Assembly (NCBI GenBank): GCA_965250275.1
Contig: OZ252297.1
Coordinates: 1,116,001-1,180,000 of the forward strand
Reading direction: 5' to 3'
Origin: G965250275 sp965250275
GTDB taxonomy: Bacteria > Pseudomonadota > Alphaproteobacteria > Rhodobacterales > Rhodobacteraceae
DNA length: 64,000 bases
In this document: one piece after another, positions 26,763 through 36,906 of the stretch
Layout: each line of letters opens with the position of its first letter
Numbering within the stretch: position 1 is the stretch's first letter
The notes under the pieces: model-generated
The model's input: only the letters and a program-made list of their open reading frames with translations
What the model was told of the DNA's origin: nothing
The model's database searches: none
Program-made: the position numbers and the translations under genes

Positions 26763-27046
26763 TCGATGATGTCCCCGCGCAAGACGAACCGGGCATAAGC
26801 CACGGTCGATACAAACCCCAGCATCGCGATGATCAGCGACACTTCGAAGTAGATACGGCTCCCTTGCGCAATGCCCAGAAGCACAATCAGACCGATGGCA
26901 TTCACCACCATCGTGTCCAGCGCCAGTATGCGGTCGCTGGTGTATGGGCCAATCACCAGTCGGATCATGGCCATCACCTGCGAGAGCGATACGCCAGCAA
27001 AGGCGATCATCAGCGCGATGTTCATTAAGTCCGTCGCGAAGGTCAT
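26759..27046 (-). CDS. phaF: Mrp/Pha-type antiporter subunit F
   Basis: A 95-residue inner-membrane subunit with three hydrophobic helices (ALMIAFAGVSLSQVMAMIRLV, MVVNAIGLIVLLGIA, VSLIIAMLGFVSTVAYA) and the conserved GPYTSDRILALDTM. It overlaps phaE and phaG by ATGA-type 4-nt overlaps, so the complex subunits are translationally coupled. Confidence 0.9.
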   Translation of the reverse strand: MTFATDLMNIALMIAFAGVSLSQVMAMIRLVIGPYTSDRILALDTMVVNAIGLIVLLGIAQGSRIYFEVSLIIAMLGFVSTVAYARFVLRGDIIE

Positions 27047-27543
27047 TTGAAGATCTCCTTCAACCGGCGCTCGTATCGGTTCTTGATTTCATCGCGAACA
27101 GCGTCCGGGTCTGCGGTATCGAGGACGTGCACCAGAAGGCTGTGCCCTTCGTCTGAGAGGTCAGCCGACACCGTGCCGGGCGTCAGCGTGATGGTTCCGG
27201 CAAGGATGGTGATGGCCTCGGGTCGGCGCAGATCAAGTGGAACGGCGATCCAGGCCGGGCGCAGGCTGGCGTTCGAGCGGGTCAAAACGATCCACGCCAC
27301 CTCGATATTGGCCACCACGATGTCCCACAGCACCAGAAAGACATAGAAGATCATCCGGTCGAGCCGGAAGAAGCGCGGCGTATCCGGTCGCCACGCGGCG
27401 GTTGTCCATGGGATGATGATCCCGAGAATGAGACCGAAAACAACCATGCCTGCCGACAACTTGTTCTGCAGCAGCATCCAGACGACGACAAGAAACAGCG
27501 TCAGGAACGGGTGCGGCATCAGCCAGAAGAACGCGCGTTTCAT
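27043..27543 (-). CDS. phaE: Mrp/Pha-type antiporter subunit E
   Basis: A 166-residue subunit with two to three N-terminal membrane helices and a cytoplasmic domain containing the family stretch VVANIEVAWIVL followed by TITLTPGTVSADLS. It lies between phaD (1-nt gap) and phaF (4-nt overlap). Confidence 0.9.
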   Translation of the reverse strand: MKRAFFWLMPHPFLTLFLVVVWMLLQNKLSAGMVVFGLILGIIIPWTTAAWRPDTPRFFRLDRMIFYVFLVLWDIVVANIEVAWIVLTRSNASLRPAWIAVPLDLRRPEAITILAGTITLTPGTVSADLSDEGHSLLVHVLDTADPDAVRDEIKNRYERRLKEIFK

Positions 27544-27544
27544 G

Positions 27545-29086
27545 TCAGTGCCCTTCCTTCGGTTTGCTCATCTTGCCTGGTGTATCAAGCACCTCGTTGA
27601 CGTAGGGCGCAGGCGAAAAGAGTTGGTTGGACATCGCCGTTGTGTACGAAAAAATCGGCCCGGCGAAAACAGTGTGGGCAATCAACAGCGCCACGAGCCC
27701 GCCCACGGCGGAATAGCTCAGGACCGACGGGGCAGGCGGGGTGATGTCACCGACGTTGGGCTCGATGCTTGCGGCTTTCCAAAAAACCGTGCTGCCCGCG
27801 CGCGCGAAGCCGACCACGCTGATCAGGCTTGCGCTCAGAACAATGGCCCAGATCCAGACCACCAGCGGAGAAGCATAGGCCGCATCCAGCAACAGCAGCT
27901 TGCCCACAAAGCCCGACAAAGGCGGCAGGCCGGTCATGGCAATCGCTCCAACAAAGAACATCCCTGCTGTCATAGCTGCGCCTGATACAGGCGGCTCCGC
28001 AACGAGGCGCAGGTCGGCCCGTCCGGTTCTGACGAGGTCGGCCACAAGGAACAGCACCGCAGCGGCGAGCGTTGAGTGGATGATATAGTAAAGCGCAGCC
28101 GCAATTCCCGCGGGCGTAAAGAGCGATATGGCAACCATCACCATGCCCATCGATCCAATTACGGAAAAGGCCACCAAGCGGTCCAGATATCGCGCAGCCA
28201 GCACCCCGATCATCCCTATGGCCAGTGATACAAGGGCGGCCGGCATGAGCCAAACCGTATAGAGCCCGGCAGTGGCCTCCAGATCTGGCGGGAAAGCCAT
28301 CGTATAGACCCGGATGATTGCGTAGGCGCCTACCTTTGTCATGATGGCAAAGAGGGCCGCCACAGGGCCCGGCGCTTCTGCATAGCTGGACGGCAGCCAG
28401 AAATGCAGGGGCACCACCGCCGCCTTGATGGCAAACACGAGCAACAACAGCACTGACGCGACACGAATACCGACGGTGGCATTTTCGCCGATCAGATCCA
28501 CCCGCTCGGCAAGGTCTGCCATATTGAGCGTGCCGGTTTCCGCGTAGATTGCGCCAAGCGCAAACAGGAAAAGCGTTGAGCCCAGCAAGTTGAACAGCAC
28601 ATACTGCACGCCCGCCTTCAGTCGTCTGTTACCGCCGGAATGGATCATCAAGCCATAAGAGGCGATCAGAAGGACCTCGAAGAACACAAAGAGGTTGAAG
28701 AGGTCGCCGGTCAGGAACGCGCCCATAATGCCCATGAGCTGGAACTGGAACAGGGCATGAAAATGCCGCCCGCGCTCGTCCCACCCGGACCCGATGGCAT
28801 AAAGCAGGACGAAAAAGCCCAAGACCGCCGTCAGCAACACCATGAGCGTCGACAGCCTGTCACCGACGAGCACAATGCCGAATGGCGCAGGCCAGTCACC
28901 CAGCTGGTAGAGCGTGACCGTGCCGTCCGCGGCTTCCCACGTCAAGCCAGCTGCGACCGCGACCAATGCGGCCACACCGGCAACCGAAAAGACCCGCTGA
29001 ATACCGATGTGGTATCGCGCCGCCAGCACGATGAACGGTGCCAGAATGGCCGGCAGGATGACAGGAATGATGATCCAGTGACTCAC
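27545..29086 (-). CDS. phaD: Mrp/Pha-type antiporter subunit D (NuoM/N-like)
   Basis: A 513-residue polytopic protein related to complex I antiporter-like subunits (NuoL/M/N), with about 14 hydrophobic segments. The proton-antiporter family core is visible (MGIMGAFLTGDLFNLFVFFE, PLHFWLPSSYAEAPGPVAA), including the conserved Glu of the FFE segment and the Lys of AIKAAVVPLHFW. It overlaps phaC by 4 nt. Confidence 0.93.
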   Translation of the reverse strand: MSHWIIIPVILPAILAPFIVLAARYHIGIQRVFSVAGVAALVAVAAGLTWEAADGTVTLYQLGDWPAPFGIVLVGDRLSTLMVLLTAVLGFFVLLYAIGSGWDERGRHFHALFQFQLMGIMGAFLTGDLFNLFVFFEVLLIASYGLMIHSGGNRRLKAGVQYVLFNLLGSTLFLFALGAIYAETGTLNMADLAERVDLIGENATVGIRVASVLLLLVFAIKAAVVPLHFWLPSSYAEAPGPVAALFAIMTKVGAYAIIRVYTMAFPPDLEATAGLYTVWLMPAALVSLAIGMIGVLAARYLDRLVAFSVIGSMGMVMVAISLFTPAGIAAALYYIIHSTLAAAVLFLVADLVRTGRADLRLVAEPPVSGAAMTAGMFFVGAIAMTGLPPLSGFVGKLLLLDAAYASPLVVWIWAIVLSASLISVVGFARAGSTVFWKAASIEPNVGDITPPAPSVLSYSAVGGLVALLIAHTVFAGPIFSYTTAMSNQLFSPAPYVNEVLDTPGKMSKPKEGH

Positions 29087-29433
29087 TTCAAATCCTCCGG
29101 CGCTTGGTCATCCGCCGTATCGTCCACGTGATCGTCATTGGAACCCAGATAGGATCCCAGCGCGATCATCACGACGACGGCAGTCATGCCGAAAGAAATG
29201 ACGATGGCAGTCAGAACCAAGGCTTGAGGCAGCGGGTCGGCATAGACAGACACCCCATCCCGCAGGATGGGTGCCGAGCCGATGGTCAGCCGACCGGAAG
29301 AAAACAGGAAGACGTTGACCGCATAGGTCAGCAACGAGATGCCAAGGATCACCGGAAAAGTGCGCAGGCGCTGCACCAGGTACAGCCCACCGGCCGTCAG
29401 GATCCCTATGGCAGAGGCGACAAGCATTTCCAT
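29083..29433 (-). CDS. phaC: Mrp/Pha-type antiporter subunit C (NuoK-like)
   Basis: A 116-residue NuoK-like subunit with three membrane helices (MEMLVASAIGILTAGGLYLV, FPVILGISLLTYAVNVFLF, PQALVLTAIVISFGMTAVVV) and an acidic C-terminal tail. The frame is open further upstream, but ATG 29433 lies 1 nt after the phaAB stop and starts directly with the first helix. Confidence 0.92.
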   Translation of the reverse strand: MEMLVASAIGILTAGGLYLVQRLRTFPVILGISLLTYAVNVFLFSSGRLTIGSAPILRDGVSVYADPLPQALVLTAIVISFGMTAVVVMIALGSYLGSNDDHVDDTADDQAPEDLK

Positions 29434-29434
29434 G

Positions 29435-32296
29435 TCACACGCCCTCCGTCCGAGGGGGATCATCCCGTGAGGGATCGATGTCCATTGGATGTTCGCTGTC
29501 TTCGACATGCGCACGCCGCGCCAGACGGGAGAAGCTCTCGAGCGAAAGCATCACCGCTCCCACGACAGTCAAGAAGACACCCAGATCGAAGAGCACCGCC
29601 GTGGCGAGTTCGAATTCGTTAAACGGAGGGATGCGCACATAGGTGAAGTCCGTGGTCATGAAGGGTTTGCTGACAAACCACGATCCGATCCCGGTCAGGC
29701 CAGCGATCAGCACGCCGGTCCCGATGATGCCGTGGTAGGGATAACGCAACCGGGCCGAGGCCCAGTTGAAGCCGCTGGCCATGTACTGCATGACCACCGC
29801 GATCGAGACGATCAGGCCTGCAATGAACCCGCCGCCGGGATCGTTGTGTCCGCGCAAAAAGATGTAGAAGCCGACCATCAGGACAACCGGCATGATCACT
29901 CGCGTCAGAACGACCATCATCATCGGATGCATGTCGCCAGCCCGGGCCTGATCCGGTTTACGGTTCAGGAGGCGCGCTCGTACCGGCCCGGACAGAAGAG
30001 TCTCGGTCAGCGCGTAGATCAGCAGCGCGGCGATGCCCAGAACGATGATTTCGCCATAGGTGTCGAACCCACGAAAATCGACAAGGATCACGTTGACCAC
30101 GTTGGTCCCGCCTCCGCCTTTGTAGGAGTTGGCCAGATGGAACTTCGAGATCGGGGTCTCTACGGCGGAGCGGAGCAGGTAGTGGTAGGACAGGGCTGCC
30201 GCACCGATGCCGCCACCTATTGCGATCAGAGAATCGCGGGTCCGACGCAGCACCGTGCTTTCCATCGGTGTCTCTTTGGGCATGAAGTTGAGCGCCAGCA
30301 GCAGAAGGATGATCGTCACCACTTCGACCGTGAACTGCGTCATTGCCAGATCTGGTGCACTGAAGAAGACGAACCCGATGGACACCATAAGCCCGATGAT
30401 CCCGATCAGGATCAGGGAGTAGAGGCGATTGCGGTGCAACACCACCAGCGCGCAAGTTGCAGCGACCAGCATCAGCCAGCCCGCAATTGGCACAGGGCCT
30501 GCGGTCTGAACTTCGCGCGTGGCAGCCCCAATTGTGCCGGAGGTCCATGCGTGGAACCCGGCGGCCACAACCGTGACGGCCAGAATTGCGCCGTAGCGTG
30601 TGAAGGCGCCGTCATGCAACGGCTCGATCAGGCCGCGTGCGATCCTGACCGCAAGTGCGATGATGGCATCGAAGATTGCCTTTGCCTCGGGCCGTGGCAG
30701 CGCATCCCAAAGGCGCAATGCCGGACCATATGCGGCCAACAGCATCGCGCCGCCTACCACTGCGACAATGGACATGTAGAGGGCCGGGACCCAGCCATGC
30801 CAGATCTTGAGATAGGCCTTTGGCATCTCCGCGGCCTCGCCCAGAACTGCCGCAGTAACCAGTCGCACAAACGGTTCCACCAGAAATGGCGCAACCCCAA
30901 TGACAACGACCAGAACCACTAGAATGGCTGGCGGCAACCAAAGTCCGGAACCCGGATCATGCGGTTTGGCCGGATAGTCGTCACGTACCGGGCCCAGAAA
31001 GACATGGGTGATGAGGCGGAATGAATAGGCGGCTGAGAACAATGAGGCGATCACGGCGATCGCCGGAACCAAGTATGGCATGTCAAACAGGACTGTGCGT
31101 GTGGTTTCCTCCAGCATCATTTCTTTCGACAGGAACCCGTTCAGGAACGGAATGCCCGCCATGGACAACGCGGCAAGCGTCACGATGACGAAAGTGATGG
31201 GCATCAAGACGCGCAATCCGCCCAAACGCCTGATGTCCCGCGTGTGCGCTTCGTGGTCAATAATGCCGGCGGACATAAAGAGCGCTGCCTTGAACGTTGC
31301 GTGGTTCAGGATGTGAAACACTGCGGCCATGGCGCCAAAAGCAGAGCCAGTCCCAAGCAGCATCGTGATCAGGCCCAGATGACTGACAGTGGAAAACGCC
31401 AACAGGGCCTTGAGGTCGTGTTTGAACAACCCAATGACGGCGCCAATCAGCATGGTGATCAGCCCGGCCGAGGTCACGATCACGAACCATTCCTGTGTGC
31501 CGGACAGGACCGGCCACATCCGCGCCATGAGGAAAATACCGGCTTTCACCATTGTCGCCGAGTGAAGATAGGCTGAGACCGGCGTTGGCGCGGCCATCGC
31601 ATGGGGCAGCCAGAAGTGGAACGGGAACTGCGCGGATTTTGTGAAACATCCAAGCAGGATCAGCAGAAGCGCAGGCACGTAGAGCGGAGAGTCCTGTATC
31701 AACTCGCGGTTCTGCAGGATCACACTCAGGTCGTAGCTGCCGGCGATCTGACCCAGCAGCAACATGCCGCCGATCATCGCCAGTCCGCCCATACCGGTCA
31801 CAGCCAGCGCCATCCGGGCGCCCTGGCGTCCTTCTGGCAGATGCTTCCAATACCCGATCAAAAGGAACGACGAGAGCGACGTGAGTTCCCAAAAAATCAG
31901 CAAAAGCAATATGTTGTTGCTGAGTACGATTCCAACCATCGCGCCCTGAAACAACAGCAAGTAGGTGAAGAACTCGCCCATGTTGTCTTCGCGCGCCAGG
32001 TAGAAGCGTGCGTAGGCAATGATCAGGAGCCCGATGCCAAGGATGAGGCAGGCAAAGAAAAACCCCAGTCCATCCAGCATGAAGGTGACGTTCAGGCCCA
32101 GGGTTGGAAGCCAGTTGACGCCCTCCTGCACCACTTCGCCGGAGAGAACGGCGGGCAAATTCGTCAGCAGGCCGATCAGAGCCGTCAGAGTGACGGTGAA
32201 TGTGACACCCGCACAGGCCTGCCGTCCCGCAGAATTCATAATGCCGGGCAAGAGCGCGCCCAGAAATGGTAAGGCGACAATTATGAAAAGGGACAC
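29435..32296 (-). CDS. phaAB: Mrp/Pha-type antiporter fused subunits A and B
   Basis: A 953-residue membrane protein, the largest subunit. Residues 1-750 are the NuoL-like MrpA part (LGLITMLLGTG, HATFKAALFMSAGIIDHE), followed by a DUF4040-type region. The last 160 residues are an MrpB domain (HNDPGGGFIAGLIVS). The A-B fusion defines the six-gene (group 2) antiporter type that expels Na+ or K+ and supports pH and salt tolerance. GTG 32296 is chosen: it has CAGGAG 6 nt upstream and starts the first helix (VSLFIIVALPFLGALLPG), whereas the in-frame codon at 32374 does not. First gene of the operon, divergent from the RND genes. Confidence 0.92.
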   Translation of the reverse strand: MSLFIIVALPFLGALLPGIMNSAGRQACAGVTFTVTLTALIGLLTNLPAVLSGEVVQEGVNWLPTLGLNVTFMLDGLGFFFACLILGIGLLIIAYARFYLAREDNMGEFFTYLLLFQGAMVGIVLSNNILLLLIFWELTSLSSFLLIGYWKHLPEGRQGARMALAVTGMGGLAMIGGMLLLGQIAGSYDLSVILQNRELIQDSPLYVPALLLILLGCFTKSAQFPFHFWLPHAMAAPTPVSAYLHSATMVKAGIFLMARMWPVLSGTQEWFVIVTSAGLITMLIGAVIGLFKHDLKALLAFSTVSHLGLITMLLGTGSAFGAMAAVFHILNHATFKAALFMSAGIIDHEAHTRDIRRLGGLRVLMPITFVIVTLAALSMAGIPFLNGFLSKEMMLEETTRTVLFDMPYLVPAIAVIASLFSAAYSFRLITHVFLGPVRDDYPAKPHDPGSGLWLPPAILVVLVVVIGVAPFLVEPFVRLVTAAVLGEAAEMPKAYLKIWHGWVPALYMSIVAVVGGAMLLAAYGPALRLWDALPRPEAKAIFDAIIALAVRIARGLIEPLHDGAFTRYGAILAVTVVAAGFHAWTSGTIGAATREVQTAGPVPIAGWLMLVAATCALVVLHRNRLYSLILIGIIGLMVSIGFVFFSAPDLAMTQFTVEVVTIILLLLALNFMPKETPMESTVLRRTRDSLIAIGGGIGAAALSYHYLLRSAVETPISKFHLANSYKGGGGTNVVNVILVDFRGFDTYGEIIVLGIAALLIYALTETLLSGPVRARLLNRKPDQARAGDMHPMMMVVLTRVIMPVVLMVGFYIFLRGHNDPGGGFIAGLIVSIAVVMQYMASGFNWASARLRYPYHGIIGTGVLIAGLTGIGSWFVSKPFMTTDFTYVRIPPFNEFELATAVLFDLGVFLTVVGAVMLSLESFSRLARRAHVEDSEHPMDIDPSRDDPPRTEGV

Positions 32297-32405
32297 GGGG
32301 GCTCCTGCACAGACCTCTGAAGTTGCATCTATTTGTGGCAGTTTCGACGCAACCTCAAGTGAAACCGACACCAAAGCACATGTGGTATTTTGTACCTAGA
32401 GGAAA

Positions 32406-32430
32406 CGCAGCTGCGATTTTCTCAGCTGCG
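32406..32430. repeat. inverted repeat in the pha / RND divergent promoter region
   Basis: The 299-nt gap between the phaAB start and the RND adaptor start holds CGCAGCTG (32406-32413) and its complement CAGCTGCG (32423-32430), separated by 9 nt. It lies about 110 nt upstream of phaAB and 165 nt upstream of the adaptor gene. It may be a regulator site; as an RNA hairpin it has no useful position. Nothing else was recognised in the gap. Confidence 0.35.
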
Positions 32431-32595
32431 GGGTGCTGACAATGATTGGATTCTGGGGTCAGCGTTGACGGCGTGCTTCAAGACAAGGCTACAGGCCGCT
32501 AGGAAATTCTCAGGACGTATGTATTGTTCGATCAAGTGAACGAGTCGTTGGCCTCAGGGCGTTGACGACACAGAAAAAAGGCAGGGAACTCTCAG

Positions 32596-33714
32596 ATGAA
32601 AATGAAGATTTGCGCGCTGCTGTTGATGGCGTTTGCGGCGACAGGTGTTGCCGCGCAGGACGCACCACCGCCCAAGGTGACAGTTGCGGCCGCTTACACA
32701 GCCGAGGTGGTTGATCAGCAAATCTTTGTCGGCAAGGGCGAGGCAATCAACAAGGTCGATATTGTCGCACGTGTCAGCGGCTTCGTCGAAGAGGTGCTGG
32801 TCACCGATGGCGAAGTGGTCGCGGAGGGGGACCTGCTGTTCAAGGTCGAGCCCGACACTTATGAGGCCACGCTCGCGGCGCGCGAAGCGGATTTGGGGCA
32901 GGCAGAAGCAAATCGTGACCTGACCGAAGTCGAACTTGAGCGGAAAGAAGAGCTGTTTTTGCGCGAGGTCGGAACGGAAGCTGACCGGGACGTTGCGTTT
33001 GCCAATAACCAGGTGGCCATCGCGCAAGTCGAGATTGCGCGCGCCGCAATCCGCATGGCCCAGCTTGACGTGGACTACACTAAAGTTCACGCGCCTTTTG
33101 ACGGACGCGTCGGACGCATTGCGGTCAGCGTCGGGGAACTGGTTGGGCCGACTTCCAAACCCTTGATCAACCTGGTGCGTACGGCACCGATCTATGTTGA
33201 GTTTTCCCTTACCGAGAGCCAATTCATCACGGTTCTGGACGCATTTGACGCCGACGCGAATGACTTGGTGAACAGCGAAGATACGCCGGATGTCTTCGTC
33301 ATTCTGCCGAATGGAGAAGAGCTGGACGAGGTGGGACGTGTCGTTTTCGTCGACAACAGGATCGATCCTTCGACCGGCACAATCACAGTGCGCGCGGAGT
33401 TTGAAAACGAGCGCGAACTGCTGGTTGACGGCTCATTCCTGAATGTACGTATCGAAGCCACCGAACCCACGCAGGCCCTGATGATCCCTCAGGCCGCGGT
33501 CCAGAGAGATCAGCGTGGGGACTTTGTTCTGGTGGTGGGGCAACAGCAGACCGTTGAACAGCGCTATGTCACGCTGGGACGCCAGATCGAAGTGGCTGTC
33601 ATTGTCGAAGATGGATTGCGTGAAGGTGAGGCCGTGATTGTAGAGGGACTTCAGCGCGTGCGACCCGGCGTATCGGTGGACGCCGTCCTCGCCGGCACAC
33701 CTGTCGAGGAGTAA
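32596..33714 (+). CDS. RND efflux periplasmic adaptor (membrane fusion protein)
   Basis: A 372-residue periplasmic adaptor of the HlyD/AcrA class, linking an RND pump to an outer-membrane channel. Signal peptide MKMKICALLLMAFAATGVAA; lipoyl-like halves VDIVARVSGFVEEVLVTDG and YTKVHAPFDGRVGRIAV; an alpha-hairpin between them; beta-barrel and membrane-proximal domains to the end. No lipobox cysteine, so it is not acylated. The pump gene starts 5 nt after the stop. No outer-membrane channel or regulator gene is adjacent. Confidence 0.9.
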   Translation: MKMKICALLLMAFAATGVAAQDAPPPKVTVAAAYTAEVVDQQIFVGKGEAINKVDIVARVSGFVEEVLVTDGEVVAEGDLLFKVEPDTYEATLAAREADLGQAEANRDLTEVELERKEELFLREVGTEADRDVAFANNQVAIAQVEIARAAIRMAQLDVDYTKVHAPFDGRVGRIAVSVGELVGPTSKPLINLVRTAPIYVEFSLTESQFITVLDAFDADANDLVNSEDTPDVFVILPNGEELDEVGRVVFVDNRIDPSTGTITVRAEFENERELLVDGSFLNVRIEATEPTQALMIPQAAVQRDQRGDFVLVVGQQQTVEQRYVTLGRQIEVAVIVEDGLREGEAVIVEGLQRVRPGVSVDAVLAGTPVEE

Positions 33715-33718
33715 TCAC

Positions 33719-36700
33719 GTGTTTTCCTCGATCTTCATCTCGCGTCCAAAGACGTCACTGGTCATTTCGCTTGTTCTGACGATCATGGGCATCATCGGCT
33801 ATTCGGTTCTGCCCGTCGAACAGTTTCCCGAGATTACGCCGCCCGTTGTGACCGTCAGCACGACCTACACCGGGGCCAGTTCCGAAACCGTGGAAAACAC
33901 GGTTGCGGCTCCAATCGAAGCTCAGGTGAACGGCGTCGACGACATGATCTACATGTCCTCCGACAGCACGGACACAGGTTCTTACAATCTGTCTGTGACT
34001 TTCGAGGTCGGAACCGATCCCGACATCGCGTCGGTGAACGTTCAGAACCGGGTCGCTCAGGCGAATGCGTCTCTTCCGACAGAAGTCACTTCTTCAGGCG
34101 TTGTGACGCAGAAGTCTTCGACCAACATGTTGCTTCTGATCACGTTGGCGTCGCCGGACGGCACTTATGATGAGGTGTTTCTCTCCAACTACGCGTCGAT
34201 CAACCTGAAAGACGCGCTAGCCCGCGTTCAAGGGGTCGGCAAGGCCGACGTTATGACCAACTTCGAATACTCGATGCGGATGTGGATGGATCCCAACCGC
34301 ATGGCCGGGCTTGGACTGACACCGAGTGATTTGATCAACGCAATTCGAGAACAGAACCTCGAAGTGTCCGCTGGTCAGATCGGTACCCCGCCCATTCCGA
34401 CGGGGCAGCAGTTCCAGTACACGATTAAGTCCAAAGGCCGGCTTACAACCGTCACGGAGTTCGAAGACATCGTGCTGCGCACGGGCGATGCCGGTAGTAT
34501 TGTTCGCATACGGGATGTCGCCCGGGTGGAGTTGGGCGCCAACTACTACAATGCGTCTGGCCGCTATTCCGGGGATCCGGCCACGGTTCTTGCGATCTAC
34601 CAGGCGCCAGGCGCCAATGCGTTGGCGGTTGCCGAAGGGGTGAAGGTTGAACTGGAGCGCCTGTCGCGCGCGTTCCCGGACGATGTAGTCTACAGTATCC
34701 CCTTCGACTCCACGCTTTTTGTGGAACAATCGCTGCAAGATGTGATCGTGACCTTGATGCAGACCTTCGTTCTGGTGATCGGGGTTGTGTTCATTTTTCT
34801 GGGCAGCGTCCGGGCGACAGTCATTCCGGCGGTTGCAATCCCTGTGTCTCTCATCGGGACATTTGCATTCTTGCTGGCCTTTGGCATGTCCCTCAACACC
34901 ATCTCGCTGTTTGCTTTGGTGCTTGCGATCGGGATCGTGGTTGATGATGCGATTGTCGTTGTCGAGAATGTCGAAAGGATCATTGCCGAAGAGGGCCTGA
35001 GCGCGCCGGATGCGACGCGCAAAGCGATGGGGCAGATCACCGGCCCCGTCATCGCGACGACGCTGGTTCTGCTGGCGGTCTTTGTTCCTGTGACCTTTAT
35101 GCCAGGGATCACAGGCCGGCTTTACTCGCAGTTCGCGGTCACGATTTCCACGGCTGTGGTGATTTCGTCGATCAACGCCCTGACATTGTCCCCGGCCTTG
35201 TGCTCACTGATCCTGAAACCCCGTTCCGGTCCACCGCGCGGTATGCTGAAGGTGTTTGAAGGCGGCGTGGATGGTGCGCGGTCCGGCTACGTCGGCATCG
35301 TGCGGCGCATGGTGCGTGTGCCTATCATCGCCATCATTTTGCTCGGTGTGATCGTACTGGGGTCCGGTACCCTCCTGAGAACCACACCTGCCGGGTTCAT
35401 TCCGCTGGAGGACAACGGCTACCTCTTTGTCGATGTGCAGTTGCCGGATGCCGCATCGCTGGAACGCACTGAAACGGTTACGACCCGGATCAACGAGCAA
35501 ATCCTGGCAGTGCCCGGCGTGGCCTCGACAGTGGTTGTGAACGGGTTCAGCATGCTGAGTGGCAGCGCGTCCAACGGCGCAATGATCGTTGCCAACCTCA
35601 CGCCGTGGGATGAGCGTGAAACCGAGGAACTGAGTGCCGATGGGGTTCTGCGCAACATTCTGATCATTGCCAGTCAGGAAGCGGCCGCCAACGTCATCGC
35701 GTTCAATCCTCCTCCCATTTCGGGCCTGGGTATGAGCGCCGGCGTCGAGATGAAGGTTCAGCAAACCGGGGGCGGTACGGCGCAGGAGCTTTCGGCAGCG
35801 GTAGGCTCACTGGTCTATGCCGCCAACCAGCGGCCTGAAATGGGGCAGGTCTACTCGACGTTTCGGGCCAACGTTCCCAAAGTCTTTGTCGACCTTGATC
35901 GAGAAAAGGCCAAATCGCTCGACGTTCCGGTGTCGGACATCTTCCTGACGCTGCAGTCGTTCATGGGGTCTTACTACGTGAACGACTTCAACCTGTTTGG
36001 GCGGGTTTACCGCGTCATGATCCAGGCGGATGGAGAGTTCCGGGGCGATGTCGAGGACCTCAACGGGCTCTATGTGCGCTCGCGCACGGGTGAAATGGTG
36101 CCTCTTGGCACCCTGATCACGGTGCGCAACGAGCTCGGTCCTGTGGCTCTGAACCGCTACAATATGTTCCGCGCCGCGACCGTGACAGGCGTGCCCGCCG
36201 CAGGATTGTCCACGGGCGATGCCATACGTGTTCTTGAGGAAGAAGCGGCCACGGCTCTGCCGCCGGGATACGCGTTCGAGTGGACCGGTACCGCACAGCA
36301 GCAGCAGGCCTCGGGTGGTCTGGTGTTTCTGATCCTGATTATGGCGGTGGTGTTTGCCTATCTCTTCCTTGTGGCCCAGTACGAAAGCTGGACGATGCCC
36401 ATAGGGATCTTGTTATCGGTCACGGTTGCTCTGTTCGGCGCATTGGCGGCTGTTGCGGTCTGGGGCGGAGACATAAACCTCTATACCCAGATCGGGATGA
36501 TCATGCTGATCGGACTGGCGTCCAAAAACGCGATCCTGATTGTCGAATTTGCAATGGAGCGACGGGCCAGCGGCATGACGATCCGCGAGGCCGCCGTCGA
36601 GGCGGCTGGCAAACGCTTCCGAGCGGTTATGATGACAGCGTTGTCATTCCTCTTGGGCGTGGTTCCACTGATCCTTGCGAGCGGCGCCGGTGCGGCCAGC

Positions 36701-36856
36701 CAGCAGGCCATCGGTGTGGCCGTGTTTGGCGGCATGCTCGCAGCGACCGTGATGGGTGTGATTATCGTGCCGGTGCTTTACGTCATCCTTCAGTTCTTGC
36801 GCGAAAAGATCAAAAGCATTGGTCGCAAGGAGCAGGCCGTGGATACGGCCGGCTGA
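33719..36856 (+). CDS. RND (HAE1-type) multidrug efflux pump
   Basis: A 1045-residue inner-membrane proton-driven exporter. It starts FSSIFISRPKTSLVISLVL, the standard first helix. The proton-relay aspartates are in GIVVDDAIVVVENVER, and the second half begins at about residue 530; twelve membrane segments and two large periplasmic loops are apparent. GTG 33719 has GAGGAG about 7 nt upstream. The substrate cannot be deduced. It forms a two-gene operon with the adaptor and ends before a hairpin terminator. Confidence 0.93.
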   Translation: MFSSIFISRPKTSLVISLVLTIMGIIGYSVLPVEQFPEITPPVVTVSTTYTGASSETVENTVAAPIEAQVNGVDDMIYMSSDSTDTGSYNLSVTFEVGTDPDIASVNVQNRVAQANASLPTEVTSSGVVTQKSSTNMLLLITLASPDGTYDEVFLSNYASINLKDALARVQGVGKADVMTNFEYSMRMWMDPNRMAGLGLTPSDLINAIREQNLEVSAGQIGTPPIPTGQQFQYTIKSKGRLTTVTEFEDIVLRTGDAGSIVRIRDVARVELGANYYNASGRYSGDPATVLAIYQAPGANALAVAEGVKVELERLSRAFPDDVVYSIPFDSTLFVEQSLQDVIVTLMQTFVLVIGVVFIFLGSVRATVIPAVAIPVSLIGTFAFLLAFGMSLNTISLFALVLAIGIVVDDAIVVVENVERIIAEEGLSAPDATRKAMGQITGPVIATTLVLLAVFVPVTFMPGITGRLYSQFAVTISTAVVISSINALTLSPALCSLILKPRSGPPRGMLKVFEGGVDGARSGYVGIVRRMVRVPIIAIILLGVIVLGSGTLLRTTPAGFIPLEDNGYLFVDVQLPDAASLERTETVTTRINEQILAVPGVASTVVVNGFSMLSGSASNGAMIVANLTPWDERETEELSADGVLRNILIIASQEAAANVIAFNPPPISGLGMSAGVEMKVQQTGGGTAQELSAAVGSLVYAANQRPEMGQVYSTFRANVPKVFVDLDREKAKSLDVPVSDIFLTLQSFMGSYYVNDFNLFGRVYRVMIQADGEFRGDVEDLNGLYVRSRTGEMVPLGTLITVRNELGPVALNRYNMFRAATVTGVPAAGLSTGDAIRVLEEEAATALPPGYAFEWTGTAQQQQASGGLVFLILIMAVVFAYLFLVAQYESWTMPIGILLSVTVALFGALAAVAVWGGDINLYTQIGMIMLIGLASKNAILIVEFAMERRASGMTIREAAVEAAGKRFRAVMMTALSFLLGVVPLILASGAGAASQQAIGVAVFGGMLAATVMGVIIVPVLYVILQFLREKIKSIGRKEQAVDTAG

Positions 36857-36867
36857 TCGTCCAAAAA

Positions 36868-36895
36868 TCCCGTCGGACCACCTGGCCCGGCGGGA
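36868..36895 (-). terminator. rho-independent terminator of the dehalogenase gene
   Basis: Stem 36868-36876 (TCCCGTCGG) pairs with 36887-36895 (CCGGCGGGA) with one G-U pair and a 10-nt loop. On the minus strand it is followed by TTTTT, a proper intrinsic terminator 11 nt after the dehalogenase stop. It also separates the convergent RND operon. Confidence 0.75.
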
Positions 36896-36906
36896 CACGG
36901 CACCTA

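Noticed and set aside
29489..30922. 477-codon open frame on the plus strand
   Set aside because: Antisense to phaAB, with His/Gln/Asp-rich sequence and no motif.
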